From Eublepharis macularius (lineage: Eukaryota > Chordata > Lepidosauria > Squamata > Eublepharidae): 64,000 bases of DNA. The position numbers and the translations under genes were made by a program. How positions within the stretch are numbered: position 1 is the stretch's first letter; each line of letters opens with the position of its first letter. The notes under the pieces were generated by a model. The model ran no database searches and was not told the origin of the DNA. It saw only the letters and a list, made by a program, of their open reading frames with translations. Location: positions 211,832,897 to 211,896,896 of the forward strand of contig NC_072790.1 in NCBI RefSeq assembly GCF_028583425.1, read 5' to 3'. Of this stretch, positions 32,641-44,474 are shown piece by piece.

Positions 32641-33287
32641 ACAGCAAAGATAACTTAATGGATTGGATCCAGCCAATTTTTTCATTCCCCCTTCCCCAAC
32701 TCTTTACAACAGTCTCTGTCCCACATGGCCTATGATCTCCAGCATAGCCGTTTGTGTGAGTGTGGTCAAAGAGGACCCCCCTTTTTCACCAGCACAAAAG
32801 TTCATTGGATTCATCCCAACACTTAGAACAGATAGTTAGTCATACTCTGTATTAAAGCCATCTAAGATGGCATAATCAGCGGTTTTAAAGCAGTCAGAAC
32901 CTACAGGTATATTGGAGAGGGATGTAATAGAAGGGGGCAGGGGAGACATAAAAGCAAATTAAAGCTACTGGAAATGACAGTAAAAAATTAACTTCTTGTC
33001 CATGGAACCCTGAAATATTTTGCTCACAGGCCTTGTCCTCCAATTCCATCCACCCACAGGCCTCCTGTTTCCCATTACTGTTGTCAGTTTCACATTTAGT
33101 TGTGGGAGTAAGAGGCAGAAGTAGTAAACATCCTTTTAAAAAAAATCTCACAGCCGGTTCCTGTAATTTCATGGCTCTTAAGGATGAGGATAACTACGCC
33201 TGATGGCTTTTTAAACAGAGCAGATAAATGAATGGAAGACAGGGCTGTCGGCAGCTATGAGCCATAATCACTAAATGGAACTTCCAT
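32641..33287. other. Unassigned intron sequence
   Basis: Nothing recognised. Confidence 0.4.
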
Positions 33288-33538
33288 GAGAGCCAGTTTG
33301 GTGTAGTGGTTAAGAGTGTGGGACTCTGATCTGGAGAACCAGGTTTGATTCCCCACTCCTCCGCTTGAAGCCAGCTGAGTGACCTTGGACTAGTCAGAGC
33401 TTCTAGGAGCTCTCTCAGCCCCACCCACCTCACAGGGTGTTTGTTGTGGGGATAATAATGACAAACTTTGTAAACCGCTCTGAGTGGGTGTTGTCCTGAA
33501 GGGTGGTATATAAATTTATCATGATGATGATGATGATG
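33288..33538 (+). repeat. tRNA-derived SINE, family A2
   Basis: Near-identical in order and sequence to the copy at 15781: GAGAGCCAGTTTGGTGTAGT, AGGTTTGATTCCCCACTCCT, GTGGGGATAATAATGACAAA, TATATAAATTTATC and a (GAT)n tail at 33519-33538. Confidence 0.85.
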
Positions 33539-33594
33539 TACAGAGATGGTTTGCTTCCAATACCCAATGCTGGGGGAAAAACCAGGGAGAGACT

Positions 33595-33765
33595 ATTGTG
33601 CTCTTGAATATGTGGATCACTGGTCCATTTATCTCAGTATTGTCTGCCATAACTGGCAGTGGCTGTCCAGGGTCTGAAGTAGAGAGATGTATTCTCCAGT
33701 ATCTGATATCCCTAGAGATGCCGGGCACTGAACCGGAGACCTCTTGCAACACAAGCAGGTGCTCT
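33595..33765 (-). repeat. tRNA-derived SINE, family B (antisense)
   Basis: Antisense order: GATCACTGGTCCATTTATCT, CAGTATTGTCTGCCATAACT, then CCGGGCACTGAACCGGAGAC and AAGCAGGTGCTCTA from the tRNA head. Confidence 0.7.
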
Positions 33766-33769
33766 AGAA

Positions 33770-33860
33770 TTATTTATTTAGAAAAGTTTAATGCCACCTC
33801 TCCAGGATCCTGTATGAGGCAGCTTACAAAAATACTACAAGGTATTCATTAAAATAATGC
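33770..33860 (-). repeat. LINE 3' tail (antisense)
   Basis: TTATTTAGAAAAGTTTAATG, then GCAGCTTACAAAAATACTAC and an A-rich run, adjacent to the preceding SINE. Confidence 0.4.
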
Positions 33861-35027
33861 ACTTTTTTGCTGGTCGAAGTGCACCACTCCTTCATGTTTC
33901 ACCAGCAGAAGAAGCCATGTCTCCTCCATGGCACCCAGCTGGACACTTTGGGAGCAGATTTTTGGATGACAGCAACCTTTGCCTGATCTCGCAGGACTGT
34001 TCTCTTAACTAGTTTATAAAAGCAGCAGAACTGAGAGAGAACGTTTGTCGTGGACTGTACCACTTCAGGATGTCAGTGTGATTTCGGCATGTTTGAATTC
34101 ACTCCAGGAAAAGGCTTCATAATATTTTTTGTCTATAAAGAGTTTTTTCTTTGGATGTTTAAACAGATAGCTGTCTGTACCACTACCATTTGTAGTGAAA
34201 GTAGTACAGTGTCAGTGTACAGTAGTATAAATGTGTTCACAGGATTATTTTAGAATTTCACATCAAAGCTACAACATTCAGTCAGAAGAATAATTAAGAT
34301 AGCAGGTTATTAACTTCTGGTCATTTTTGTTTGATCTCTTGCTAATCCCTAAAAATTGCATAATTGAATCAAGGAGCCAAGAATAAATAAAGCCTAACAA
34401 GTGGCCTTTTCGGTGAATTACACATTTTCCAGAACAAATTAATCATAATTACCATTACCATCTGTGTAGACTGACAATTTAAATAGAAATTATGGTGCTT
34501 ACCTTCTCCTAAGGTATCCTTTATATGAAGTTCAAAAGGTTGCCTAGATATAATTCCATAGCTCCTCTTACCCTAAATATGATATTTCTGTATCCAAAAA
34601 TGAAGACCTCTGGTATATCCATTTTGTATGCATTTCAGGAAGCCAGAGTTATCCTTCAGTGCTCACAATTCATAAGTACAGATATGGCATATTCTGCTGC
34701 CTATAGTGGCTCACAAGACTACTGAACAAACAGCTGCCACATACATACAGGGAGTGGTACTTCCTGGCAAGCACAAAATCCGAATAGAGAGATGTTTTCT
34801 GTAGGTGAAATTGGAAGATATCCAGAGGCCTCCTGACCATTCGGGAGGCCGAGCCACATTTGCTGTGTCATCCATGAGGCACCAAACAAGGTTCTCCAGG
34901 TAGAGGAGATGGCGAAGAAACACCAACAACAGTCCAGTGTACATTTGATTTTTCTTTATACAAGTGCTGTATAATTCTCATGCCACATTAAATGCATGTA
35001 GAACTGAACATGTGATTTACACCTCAT
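33861..35027. other. Unassigned intron sequence
   Basis: No recognised repeat. 34280-34490 is AT-rich with several TAAT/ATTA motifs and no repeat match, a candidate conserved element by composition only. Confidence 0.35.
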
Positions 35028-35252
35028 GGCTGCTATGGTATAATCGTTAAGAGTGTCAGACTAGGATCTGGGAGAACCAGACTTGAATTCTGGCTTTGCC
35101 ATGGAAGCTCGTAGGGTGAGCTTGGGCCAGTCATACTCTTTCAGCCTAACCTATCTCACAGAGTTGTTGTGAAGAGAAAATAGAGGAGAGGAGAATGTAA
35201 GCCACTTTGGGTTTCCTTTGGGGAGAAAGGCAGGGTATAAACAAAGTAAATA
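35028..35252 (+). repeat. tRNA-derived SINE, family C
   Basis: Head GGCTGCTATGGTATAATCGT and GACTTGAATTCTGGC, body AGCTTGGGCCAGTCATACTC, tail GGGGAGAAAGGCAGGGTATA followed by AAT repeats. Confidence 0.75.
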
Positions 35253-35929
35253 ATTTTTTTTTCTGGTACTGGACCACAGTTTCATTTGTAAAGTGAATGT
35301 GTGCAGTCTCTTTCTTACAAATAGACATGCACATATACATGTAGGTGGTATGTGTATTCCTTGTAATGTGAATAAAGCTCATGAGACTTTGAGGAGGGGA
35401 CATGGCATTGGAGAGCTGTGGTAGAGCTGAGCTCAGGGCTAAGCAGAACTCTGCCCCCCCCCCGTTAACTAATGGCACAGAGAGAGAGGGCAAGTGAAGA
35501 AAGGAGAATGTGGCAAATACTTAGAAATTTTCCAAGGCTGAGGCTAATTAGAGCCTCAGAAAGGCATGAGACATAACCCTGCTACAGAGAGGTTGGACAA
35601 ACCTGTGGTCCAGCATACAGGAGTAGGTGAAATTCAAATGACCAATCGGAAGGAGAAGGATCAAAGCAGGAGGAAGAGATGCAGGTAAATAGGCAGAGCC
35701 AAAAAAATAGGGGAAAAGCTAGTAGGTATGAAGTAAGGTCCAGCAGCAATAGTTTTGCACTCTAGCCAAGGTGTGAACAGGAGAGTGCTGAACAAGGCCT
35801 GGAAGAGGCTGACTACAGTGAGAGTCCAGCAGTAAGGAGCAGGGTTCGAGTAAAGGTTCCGGGTAGCAGGGGATAGGTCAGGCTGTGCGGGATCTGAGGT
35901 AGCTCCTCCTAGTGCCAGCTCACAGGGAG
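35253..35929. other. Unassigned intron sequence
   Basis: Nothing recognised apart from a C-run near 35455. Confidence 0.4.
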
Positions 35930-36490
35930 AATGTCGTTCATCAGGGACCTGGATTCATCTGAACACCTAAATGGCAAAGCAGGCCTAATGCATGGCCATG
36001 GCCCACCCATGCCCATTCCATGGCTGAGAGCTAGAGTTTCCCCCAGACAGTCTGTTTTTTACCAGACTGTCCAGGGGAAACAAGGTTGAAATACTAGACA
36101 CCTGTGTGCTCCTGGGCCACAATTGGGCAGGTGAGCAGGCTAGCCTGCCATGCACTTGGGGAGCGCCTAGCCTGCTGACCTGCCTGATCTGCTGAGAGGT
36201 GCACACCCCTGTTCACCTGACCACCTGGCCTGCTGCTCATCTAGAGAGCTGCCACCTCGCTCACCTGCCCAACATGCTGCGCAGTGTGTGCACAGGGAGT
36301 GGCTGTCCAGCCAGCTCACCCAGCCTTTTGCACTCCAGTGATGACATCACAGAAGTGTCATCATCACACTGGGGCTGGGAGCATGTGCTCGCAAAGCGCA
36401 CACACAAATTAAAAAAGGATAAATACTAGGGCCTCCATCTGGTTTTGCGGGGGGTGGGGGGGGAGCCATCTGGCATCCCTACTGAGAGCT
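35930..36490. other. GC-rich block, possible unnamed repeat
   Basis: Clearly richer in G and C than its surroundings, with many CTGCC/GGCAG and CACCTG words, short inverted segments (GTTTCCCCCAGACAGTCTG near 36040 and CAGACTGTCCAGGGGAAAC near 36063), and a right end GGCATCCCTACTG. It looks like an old foldback or MITE-type insertion but lacks clean ends. Confidence 0.35.
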
Positions 36491-36545
36491 ATCAGGAATT
36501 GGGACAGAGCCCAACCTTGGGAGCATCTCTGGTTACCCTTCAAAA

Positions 36546-36722
36546 TGAGAGCAAGTGTGGTTGAGTGGTTAGCATTGAAATAAGATGTAGCCCCCCCCTT
36601 CCAATCACATATTCTCAGTCTGCTCTACCTCACAGCATTAATGGAGGAGAGGAGAACAGTGAAAGCGGCTCTGAGTCCCCATTAGGGAGAAAGGCAGAAT
36701 ATAAATAAAGCAAATAAATGAA
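36546..36722 (+). repeat. tRNA-derived SINE, family C (partial)
   Basis: CTGCTCTACCTCACAGCATT, GAGGAGAGGAGAACAGTGAA and the tail GGGAGAAAGGCAGAATATAA. The B box is missing. Confidence 0.6.
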
Positions 36723-37899
36723 CGTGCTCTTTGCCTTTTCAGCTGGGAGGACTGCTAAACCCTTCTCTATGTGCTCCCCCTTCCTGTGGTGAACTAAGTG
36801 GCTACCAGAAAGGGGAGTTTTCTGTGGTGGCTCCTCATTTGCTTACTACCTGATCTTCTTTGCTGGTTTTTTTTTAAAAACATGCTGTAAAGCTTTTAAA
36901 TGGATTCTATTTTTATGGATAGTTTTTTTTAAAAAATCTATTAAATTTTATTCTATTGTTGGAGATTTTATTTGTTGTTCTCTGTCTCAAGAACCTGATA
37001 TTTGAGAGGTGGTATTTAAATCTCCTGAAATAAAATAAACGTGTTTCAGGTTTACAAAAAAGTTAACATCCAAATTAGTCCTTTGTGGTTTCGGAGCAAT
37101 GACAAATGGCTTTCCCCAGTAAGCCTCCTTTGGTAATGGAAAGCGCTATTTGCTGGGATTATGATGTCACTTCAGCTGCAGTGGCACAAGCCGCCGTCTC
37201 AGCCTGCCACAGCTAATGGAGATTTATAGGCCCAAGTTTCAGTCCTTGTTTTTACTCATGCTAGCGAAAGTATTCTCTTACCCTCTTCCTTTTTGCTAGG
37301 GAATAACTCTTTGTTAAAAGAGTCTCGTTCAAAGCTGCCCTCATCCCACACACCCCTTCTTCCCTCCAAACTTCACACAAAGGCACTCGAATGCTTCAGG
37401 ATTCTTCAGACAAATGGTTGCAGCCTCTTTTTCAAAGGACAGAGACATTGTGTTCTGAAAAGTTTCTTAAGTAATAGCACTCAAGAAGCAAGAAACACAC
37501 ACACACACAAGAGATGCCAAATGATTAATCATTATTGATTTTCTAAGTGCCAGCCTGGCACTCTAAACGAGACAGATGGATCATTGGCTATTTAATAAAT
37601 AGATGTAGTCTGGCCACTCTACGGGGGCACAAAGGGAAGTGTGTGTGATAATTCTCAACCCATTGTAGACAGAGGCCAATGTAGGGAACCAGTAGTCTCT
37701 GTAAACAGAAATCTTGTTCCCCCCCCATTCCAGTTGCCTCCAGCCATATCCCCAATCTCTTAACCATAATGAAGAGATAAGGAGCTGGCCGCAGGACACC
37801 CCATAGGGGTAAATTCCTCTCTCCCACCTAAAGAATGGTGGGACCCCTGCTTGGGGAAAAGGCCTCCCTTTAGCTCTTCAGTATGCAAACCCTTATTCT
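36723..37899. other. Unassigned intron sequence
   Basis: A T-rich section (36860-36980) and a short (AC)n at 37495 are the only simple sequences. 37060-37270 is repeat-free and contains a CRE-like TGATGTCA. Confidence 0.35.
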
Positions 37900-38240
37900 T
37901 TGTATTTTCATTGTTTAAATATATCATTTGCCCTTCTGTACAAAAACCATATTCAAAATAACATTTAATCAGATAAAAATTAATCTAAAACACAAGAACT
38001 GAAAAACTGCAGCCTTAGCTAAAAGCAGTATAAAAGTGGGGAAATCATATCAATCAGTTTCCCGATCTACAGCTAAGAAAATAGGTTTGCACCTGTCGGC
38101 GAAAGGAAGCCAAAGAGGTCAACTGGTGGATTTTCTTAGATGTGGCATTCTGTAGAAGGAGGTGTCATTTGGGAAAGTCCTGCTTCTTGCTCTGATAGAT
38201 CTCCACTCAGCACGTGGATGTACATTAGATCTCAGAGGAT
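37900..38240 (-). repeat. L2-like LINE 3' UTR region (antisense)
   Basis: Begins with an A-rich antisense tail (CATTTAATCAGATAAAAATT) and continues with GGTTTGCACCTGTCGGCGAA and GTGTCATTTGGGAAAGTCCT, a layout common for antisense L2-group 3' regions in reptiles. Identified by layout, not by alignment. Confidence 0.4.
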
Positions 38241-38656
38241 AGGTCTAGTGTGTGGAGGATGAAGTACAGTTTTTGCTCTTTTGCAAGCGCAGAAAATCTC
38301 TTAAACAGTCAAACATGCTCATTCAACATATCCAGTTCTGAAAATACAAACAAGCCCTGGTCAGACACAGTGGGCCTATATGACCCATGCAAAGGGATCA
38401 TCGATGGCTTTCTTTTGGTCATGATCTGTGGGTTGTGTCTGCTGCCCCTCGTTTGCTAGTCACATCGGCCAGGATGCAAGGCATAGCCTTTTCTGTATTT
38501 GGAACCTTATTTTGAAATGGCCTTCCCAGGCAGCTCTGCCATGCATCTTCCCTCTTCTGCTTCAGCTGACATTTTAAAGGCTTTATCTTTAGCACAGATG
38601 ACTCATGGAGGATGGTTTTGATTGTGATTTAATAGGGGGAGTTTGATGCTGATTTA

Positions 38657-38842
38657 TTAGTTAGAGGGTTAAAGCCCAGTTACAGAACATACTCAGGTTC
38701 AGTTCCTGGCATCTCAAACTGTAAGGATCTGAAAAAGCAAGTATGCTTCTTGGGTTCCCTGGAGAGCCACCGTTGGTCAGAGTAGACCGCTGTGGATTAT
38801 ATGGACCAGTGGTTTGACTCGATATAAAACAAGTTCATATAA
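38657..38842 (+). repeat. tRNA-derived SINE, family B
   Basis: TCAGGTTCAGTTCCTGGCAT (B-box like), GGTCAGAGTAGACCGCTGTG, GACCAGTGGTTTGACTCGAT and AAGTTCATATA in family B order. Confidence 0.7.
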
Positions 38843-40227
38843 CTGGTTGGGTCTTTCCTAAAATTTCCACTTGCACAAGTTTGTTGAGGTTTTTTTTAAC
38901 ATCTCCCTCCTTCCGACAGCAGAACTCTGACTCCTGCGGATCAAGAAGAGTTTGCTGGGTTCTTGTCTCCCAAGAGCAGCATTTCATGGGGCTTTGGGGG
39001 GGGTATAGCTCATGCTTTAATAAGAGAGTGGGAGCAGGGAGTTCTTGGTTCTGCAGCTGGAAGTTCTGCCTTCAGATTTTTTAGATGGCATCCTATGAGA
39101 TAACACAAAATTAGCACAACCCATAAAAGCTAAAGATGAAGACACATTTTTCAAAAATAACTTAAATTGCTATGATATGGATTTGTTTAAAGATGCAGAA
39201 TAAAATATAACAACAAATATAGAGGGGAAAACCATTACACAGTAGCTGAGTCTAACCAAGAAGGGAGTCTTAGCACATTATGGATTTCATTCACAAACAT
39301 AACGAATGTGCCATTTTTCTTTTGAAGGAATCTGGTTTTACTAGACCTCTTAGCAGCTTCTATTGAACAGTTAGCTGTTCAATAGCTAACATAAGCAGGA
39401 GGCAGCTTTAAAATGTATTTTTTACCAAGAGTCAGTATTTAAACAGATGATTTATTGCCTGGCTATCTCTAATCGAGCTAGCATGAGAAGTGTAATAAGC
39501 CATTATTTTGCAAATTGTGATATAACACATCTTGATCTGAGCATCTTTTTTTAAAAAGGCAAGTTCTTTGTACAAATATACAAGTTGTAGTTCTGTGTTC
39601 CCACACTAGATGTCAGTCTACCAGCATTTACGCATAAGTGCTGCATCTTATACTTCACATTCTAGATCCTTCTTTCATCCAGTGGATTGACTGTCTCTTT
39701 TCCCCTCCCTAAAATTGGAACCGGCTTCTGAACATCATGCAGAGTGAAGGTCAAATAAGAGTCTTTCATTTGCTGTAGGTTTGCTGTCTGGCCAGCTACA
39801 ATGAAGAGCAATTTATTCTTAAGGGTGCCTAATTTGCTATGTAGATCTACAGCACTTGGTCTGAACTAAAGGGCGAATGGACTTCTTTCCTGAAAATGGC
39901 CTCTTGGGGCTGGACCACAGACTGTGGCCAACTGCGTTTTCTCTTCTGGGTAACAAATTCATAACATGACACAGGAACATGTCTTTCCTGATCACTACAA
40001 ACATTTCTGAAGTTGTAATTCCATAAAGACATATCCTCATCAGACAGAGAAATTGAGGGGTTGTTCTGTGAGGCGAAGAATCTTAACTTACTAGAATATT
40101 TAATCAGCTTCCAAACGACAATTCCCAGGTTTCTTTGAAGGGAGCCATGGCTGTTAAAGTGGTATAAAATAAGGATGTATATTTGGGCATTAACTAATTA
40201 AAAAAGAACCTGAAAATGCCCCATTAG
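38843..40227. other. Unassigned intron sequence
   Basis: No repeat or gene. It contains a perfect 10-bp stem hairpin (TATTGAACAG, TTAG, CTGTTCAATA) at 39361-39384. Confidence 0.4.
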
Positions 40228-40382
40228 CTGATATCATTAAATGCACCTTGTCCTGAGTCAGAGCATTAGTCCCATGCTGCCGTCTGCACTTGGCAGCAGC
40301 TGTGCAGGTAGGGCTATCACTCCACTATGAGAACTTCTGTGTGCCAAGCATGTGTTCTGCTGCTGAGTTATGCACTTCCCCA
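40228..40382 (-). repeat. tRNA-derived SINE, family B (antisense, old)
   Basis: CTTGTCCTGAGTCAGAGCAT at the left and GTGTGCCAAGCATGTGTTCT then GCTGCTGAGTTATGCACTTC at the right follow the antisense order of family B. Confidence 0.5.
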
Positions 40383-41114
40383 GTCGGCACCACTAAAACA
40401 AGCCACATTCTTCATAAGTCATCTGTGGTCAAGTAAAGCCTTCAGATACTGTTTTTAAATATCTGTCAGCTGAAGCAGGATAGGGAAAATGTATGGCTGC
40501 TCTGTCTGGTTAGGGAATTTCAGACTATGCCTACATAAATATAAAGGGCTGTGTTCTGCATTCTGGACAGCCTGACCTGTAAATCATGGAACATAATGCT
40601 CAAAACCTACCATTGCCATCGATGGTCCCATATGAGCTTCAGATAGGCAGCGGCCAGTATATCACTGTCCAGGCTTGATTAGGGTTTGAGGGGTTAGATG
40701 TACTGAATGAGCTTATTACTCAGTAATCCTGGAGTCTGCAACATGTCTCACATAGCATATATTTCTCCCCATTCTTTGAGATCTGGTAACACTGCCTTGC
40801 TCTATTTTTGATATTCTTCAAAAGCAGCCTCAGGAGGGTGGATGGGCAAGCAGCAGTTGGGCATGAGATTAATTGTTCCTTGTGCACTATTTTCCATATA
40901 GAATTTGCCCCACCCACATGAGCCGATTGATTCCTGCAGGGAAAAAAGACACACAGTATTTTTTGTTAATTAAACTAAGGGCCAAACGAGATGTGACAGG
41001 AGGCATCCACGTACAATTTCTCAAGTGTCCTGCCATATAATGTCTAAAAGGCATGAGTGGAGAATCTGCTGTTAAATAAAAATGGAGTGCACACAGGTAA
41101 AGGCAGCTTAACTA
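40383..41114. other. Unassigned intron sequence
   Basis: Nothing recognised. Confidence 0.4.
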
Positions 41115-41412
41115 GTAATGCAATCCTAAACAGAATTACACACTTCAGGCCAGAGTTACCTAGTAGTTCTGCTCCTCTTTTTTTCCCCCAAGAAAAGGGA
41201 GAAGCTGAAAAAGTTGGTGAGTTTCACAGCAGTTTAGCACAATGTTAGCTATAGTTGTTATGAATTCGAGGATATTTTAGATAGAGAAGGATAAAGCACA
41301 TTGCTGATTTTAAATTTTCTTGCTGGATTGGAAATATAACACCTTTTAACTCCTGTTCCACAGATTTCAAGGGATTTAGAAGTGTGTAATTCTGTTTAGA
41401 ATTGCATTGACA
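41115..41412. repeat. FB2 palindrome split by about 210 bp
   Basis: The left arm is AATGCAATCCTAAACAGAAT plus TACACACTTC (41117-41148). The right arm at 41358-41408 is GGATTTAGAAGTGTGTAATT plus CTGTTTAGAATTGCATT. The halves are inverse complements. The sequence between them is either an insertion of unknown type or an enlarged centre. Confidence 0.55.
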
Positions 41413-41596
41413 GTTCCGTTTATCTGAGCCTTTGCCTAGTAAGTAATTCAACTTTGGGAGGGTGGGGGTGTAAAAAAGCTAGTCTGTTGCCAATATTACA
41501 CAGTTACAATGCAAAGAGGCGCAAAAAGTGAAAACAATCATTTTCTTCTGTAGTCTATACATATGTAATTTTTTTTTTAAAAACTTTGTTTATACT

Positions 41597-41845
41597 CCAG
41601 AGGAGTTAGCCGTGTTAGTCTGTAGTAGCAAAATCAAAAAGAGTCCAGTAGCACCTTTAAGACTAACCAATTTTATTGTAGCATAAGCTTTCGAGAATCA
41701 AGTTCTCTTTCTCTCTCTCTTCTCCCCTCCTCTTCTGTATCTGCCCAGTTTGGATCAGGCATCTGACGAAGAGAACTTGATTCTCAAAAGCTTATGCTAC
41801 AATAAAATTGGTTAGTCTTAAAGGTGCTACTGGACTCTTTTTGAT
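41597..41845. repeat. Foldback retroposon FB1 with 12-bp target duplication
   Basis: The left arm begins CCAGAGGAGTTAGCCGTGTT and includes GAGTCCAGTAGCACCTTTAA and GCATAAGCTTTCGAGAATCA; the right arm repeats these in reverse complement. A (CT)n stretch lies at the centre. TTTGTTTATACT occurs at 41585-41596 and 41846-41857. Confidence 0.85.
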
Positions 41846-42059
41846 TTTGTTTATACTGCTATCCTTTTTTGGAGGTGGTGTTTTAAATTCAGGGTCATCT
41901 GCTTTTATATGTAAACTTCTCTCTTGGGTGGGGTTGTCTTACATTCAGGATCTTCTTTCTTTGGAGTAAAAATGGTAATTAGCAAGTAATTGACTAGCTC
42001 TTCACTGCAGTCCTGCAATTGTGCTCTTTCTTCTTTAGACACAAGAAAACTGCTCTTGC

Positions 42060-42235
42060 TGATAATGTGGAAATATGAAAAAAATGCATCAGTCAGTGCT
42101 GAAATGTAGGAAATCCTTGATGTGAAACCAGCCCTGGTCAATAATTTAGCAGCAGTATTCTGCATCAATGAAAGTTTCTGGAACTTTTCAAGGGCAGGCC
42201 CGTGTATAATGAATTGCAATAATCTAGCCTCAAAG
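42060..42235 (-). mobile_element. L2-like LINE ORF fragment (antisense)
   Basis: The minus-strand translation includes GPALEKFQKLSLMQNTAAKL and LTRAGFTSRI, which parallels the L2 motif (Y-x-GLP..L..LQLVQNAAARLL) near the end of the reverse transcriptase ORF. Confidence 0.65.
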
Positions 42236-43015
42236 TCACAGTGGCATTAATCTCCACTGAATTTAGAGGAATTTACTTCTGGATAAGTAGGCATGGAATC
42301 TGGCTGTAAACATGCTAGGCTAAGGGGATGGATGTAGAGGTTAACGAAAAAAGTAAGCTTGCGTGAAATTTGCACAGATTTTCAATAGATCCTTCACCTA
42401 CTGAAAATAGTAGAGGTATGTGTAAAGATGGGAGTGGGGGTTAGAGTAACAATGATATTTAAATTAATTCAGACAATCAGAAACTGAACTTCATATTGTT
42501 TAACATAGTACAGGTGATTCTGTCTCTTTAAAATGTTTAAAACATATTGTAATTATAAGACAGTTTCCCTTTTGCCTTTCTGGAACTCTTTAAAAATTCC
42601 CAGCAGCTCAGAACGCAATGGAAAATGTTGAAATTGTCACATTTCCATCTGGAGGAACACTTAGAAGATTGGGAGGTTAGCCAGTATGCGAAGCAGGATG
42701 TGTCCATACTGCAGAAGATTTCGGAGTAAGATAGGCTGAATGTGAAGGAGATGCACAGTCGATCAATGCCTGCTTTTGTATGTGAATGCTATCAAATAAG
42801 AGAACGTACATCAGTTAACCAGAAACAGGGGCCGAGTGTCTGTATGTCCATTACTTTGGACCTTTGCACGATTACTTTTCATCAGCCCAGCATCTAGAAT
42901 TCTGTAGTCTTGAGTAGGAGTAGCACAGGAGATCTTGTAACCATCACAAGATTGTTAACACACTCTGACCGCAAAGCCAAGCATGCCAGAATAAAGGATG
43001 GGGGTGTAGGGTTGA
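42236..43015. other. Unassigned intron sequence
   Basis: A weak FB2-like trace lies at 42234-42285; otherwise nothing recognised. Confidence 0.35.
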
Positions 43016-43258
43016 CAACTTTGGCTTGAGAAACTCCTGGAGATTTGAAAACAGAGCCTGGGGGTGATGGAGCTTGGGTAGGGGAGAGAGCCTAGCAGGG
43101 ATGTGGTATCACTCTTGGAGTTCCCTTTTCCCTAGACTCTGTGGTACAGTTGGCCCTCTGAGGCTGCCATTTCTTCTATGGTAACTGCTCTCTGTAGTCT
43201 AGAGATCAGTTGTAATTCTGGGAGAACTCCAGACCCCACATTGAGATGGTAGCCCTAC
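43016..43258. mobile_element. MITE, TAGGGTTGCC family
   Basis: Left end TAGGGTTGACAACTTTGG; the right end GAGATGGTAGCCCTA is its inverse. The internal CTGTAGTCTAGAGATCAGTT and GGGAGAACTCCAGACCCCAC are the inverse of blocks in the 14100 copy. Confidence 0.6.
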
Positions 43259-43275
43259 TGGGGAGGGCAGATGTG

Positions 43276-43395
43276 AATCACAGAATCATAAAGTTGAAGG
43301 GCCCTTACAGACCATCTAGTTCCACTGCCTGCCCAATGCAAGAACAGCCTAAAGCATCCCTGACAAGATAGAATAATAGAATCATAGAGTTTCAT
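43276..43395 (-). mobile_element. CR1 3' end (antisense, short)
   Basis: ATCACAGAATCATAAAGTTG, GAAGGGCCCTTACAGACCAT and TGCAAGAACAGCCTAAAGCA match the 3' terminal 100 bp of CR1 copies at 14512 and 62400. A second ATAGAATCATAGAGTTT at 43377 may be the start of another short copy. Confidence 0.75.
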
Positions 43396-43732
43396 AAACA
43401 GTGGAAAGTTCTGGCTATTCTTTGGAAGCAAGAGGACTAGAGGCTTGTGGTGCCTTTGTGATGTGTTTGCTTAGGTATGTTTAAGCTAAAATGTCTTATA
43501 AAGGGCATAGAAGCAAGCACCCAGACACTGCTAATCCCACAGCAAAATCCAAACCCATTCCTTCAAGCATGGTTGTCTGATTCATTCCAAACAATCTGCA
43601 GGGCAATTGCTGATTTGGTTATTCCATCAGCGACAAGGCTCTACCACGTCTTAGGTTTTTCAGTCATGCAAGGTTGCTCTCCATTTTTGCATGACAGAAT
43701 GCCTACCAGCACAGCTGTCTGCTTGGCAAAGG

Positions 43733-43912
43733 AGTATGTATGTATGTATCTTCATGTCACAACCAACTTGTGGAGGCCCCAGCCAAGGGGATTTCCAAGG
43801 TGAGCAAGAAGCAGAGGTGGTTGCCACTGCCTTCCTCTACAGAGTCTTCCTTGGGGTTCCCCATCCATGTATGGCTCTACTTAGATTCCAAGAGCTGATG
43901 AGATTGCACGAT
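43733..43912 (-). repeat. 5S-rRNA-derived SINE (antisense)
   Basis: The left has the body (TGTCACAACCAACTTGTGGA, GCAGAGGTGGTTGCCACTGC) and the right the 5S-like head in antisense (CCAAGAGCTGATGAGATTGC). Confidence 0.65.
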
Positions 43913-43964
43913 AACATACCACACCCCACTGAAAAAGGATTACACATGCACAATAGTACAAGCA

Positions 43965-44150
43965 TAAAAGAACACAAGAAGAGCCCTGCTGGATCAGACC
44001 AGTGGTCCATCTAGTCCAGCATCCTGTTTCACTCATTGGTCAACCAGTTACTCTGGAGAGCAAACAACAGAACTTTGAGGCTGAGGCCTTCCCATGACGT
44101 TGCCTCCCAGCACTGGCATTCGGAGGCTTCCTGCCTCCAAACTGAGAAGC
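43965..44150 (+). repeat. Widespread reptile interspersed repeat (unclassified)
   Basis: GAACACAAGAAGAGCCCTGC, TGGATCAGACCAGTGGTCCA and TCTAGTCCAGCATCCTGTTT form a very common interspersed unit in reptile genomes. I recall the motif but cannot assign a class with confidence. Confidence 0.5.
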
Positions 44151-44154
44151 TCCT

Positions 44155-44345
44155 TTTTATTACCATTTTTATTTATTTATTTAAAACATTTATTAGCTGC
44201 CTTTTTACCTTACGGCACTTAAGGAAGCATATGACAGACATAAAAATACATTTAAAAACCTTGATTAAAATCACAACATAAAACTATCAATAAATAGCAA
44301 ACTATTGATCAAATATCAAACTATGACTATGACTATGACTAGTAG
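44155..44345 (-). repeat. LINE 3' tail (antisense) and short tandem array
   Basis: TTATTTATTTAAAACATTTA and TAAAATCACAACATAAAACT are antisense tail sequence. (CTATGA)n, about three units, lies at 44322-44340. Confidence 0.45.
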
Positions 44346-44474
44346 CCATTGATGGATCTGTCCTCTACGTAAAAGTGACATAGTACAGCACCACTCCCTT
44401 TCCCCTGTATTTCTGGCACACAAGTAAAGCCTTTTGAGATGGAAAGGATAACATAGTCATGCATTATGAACATC

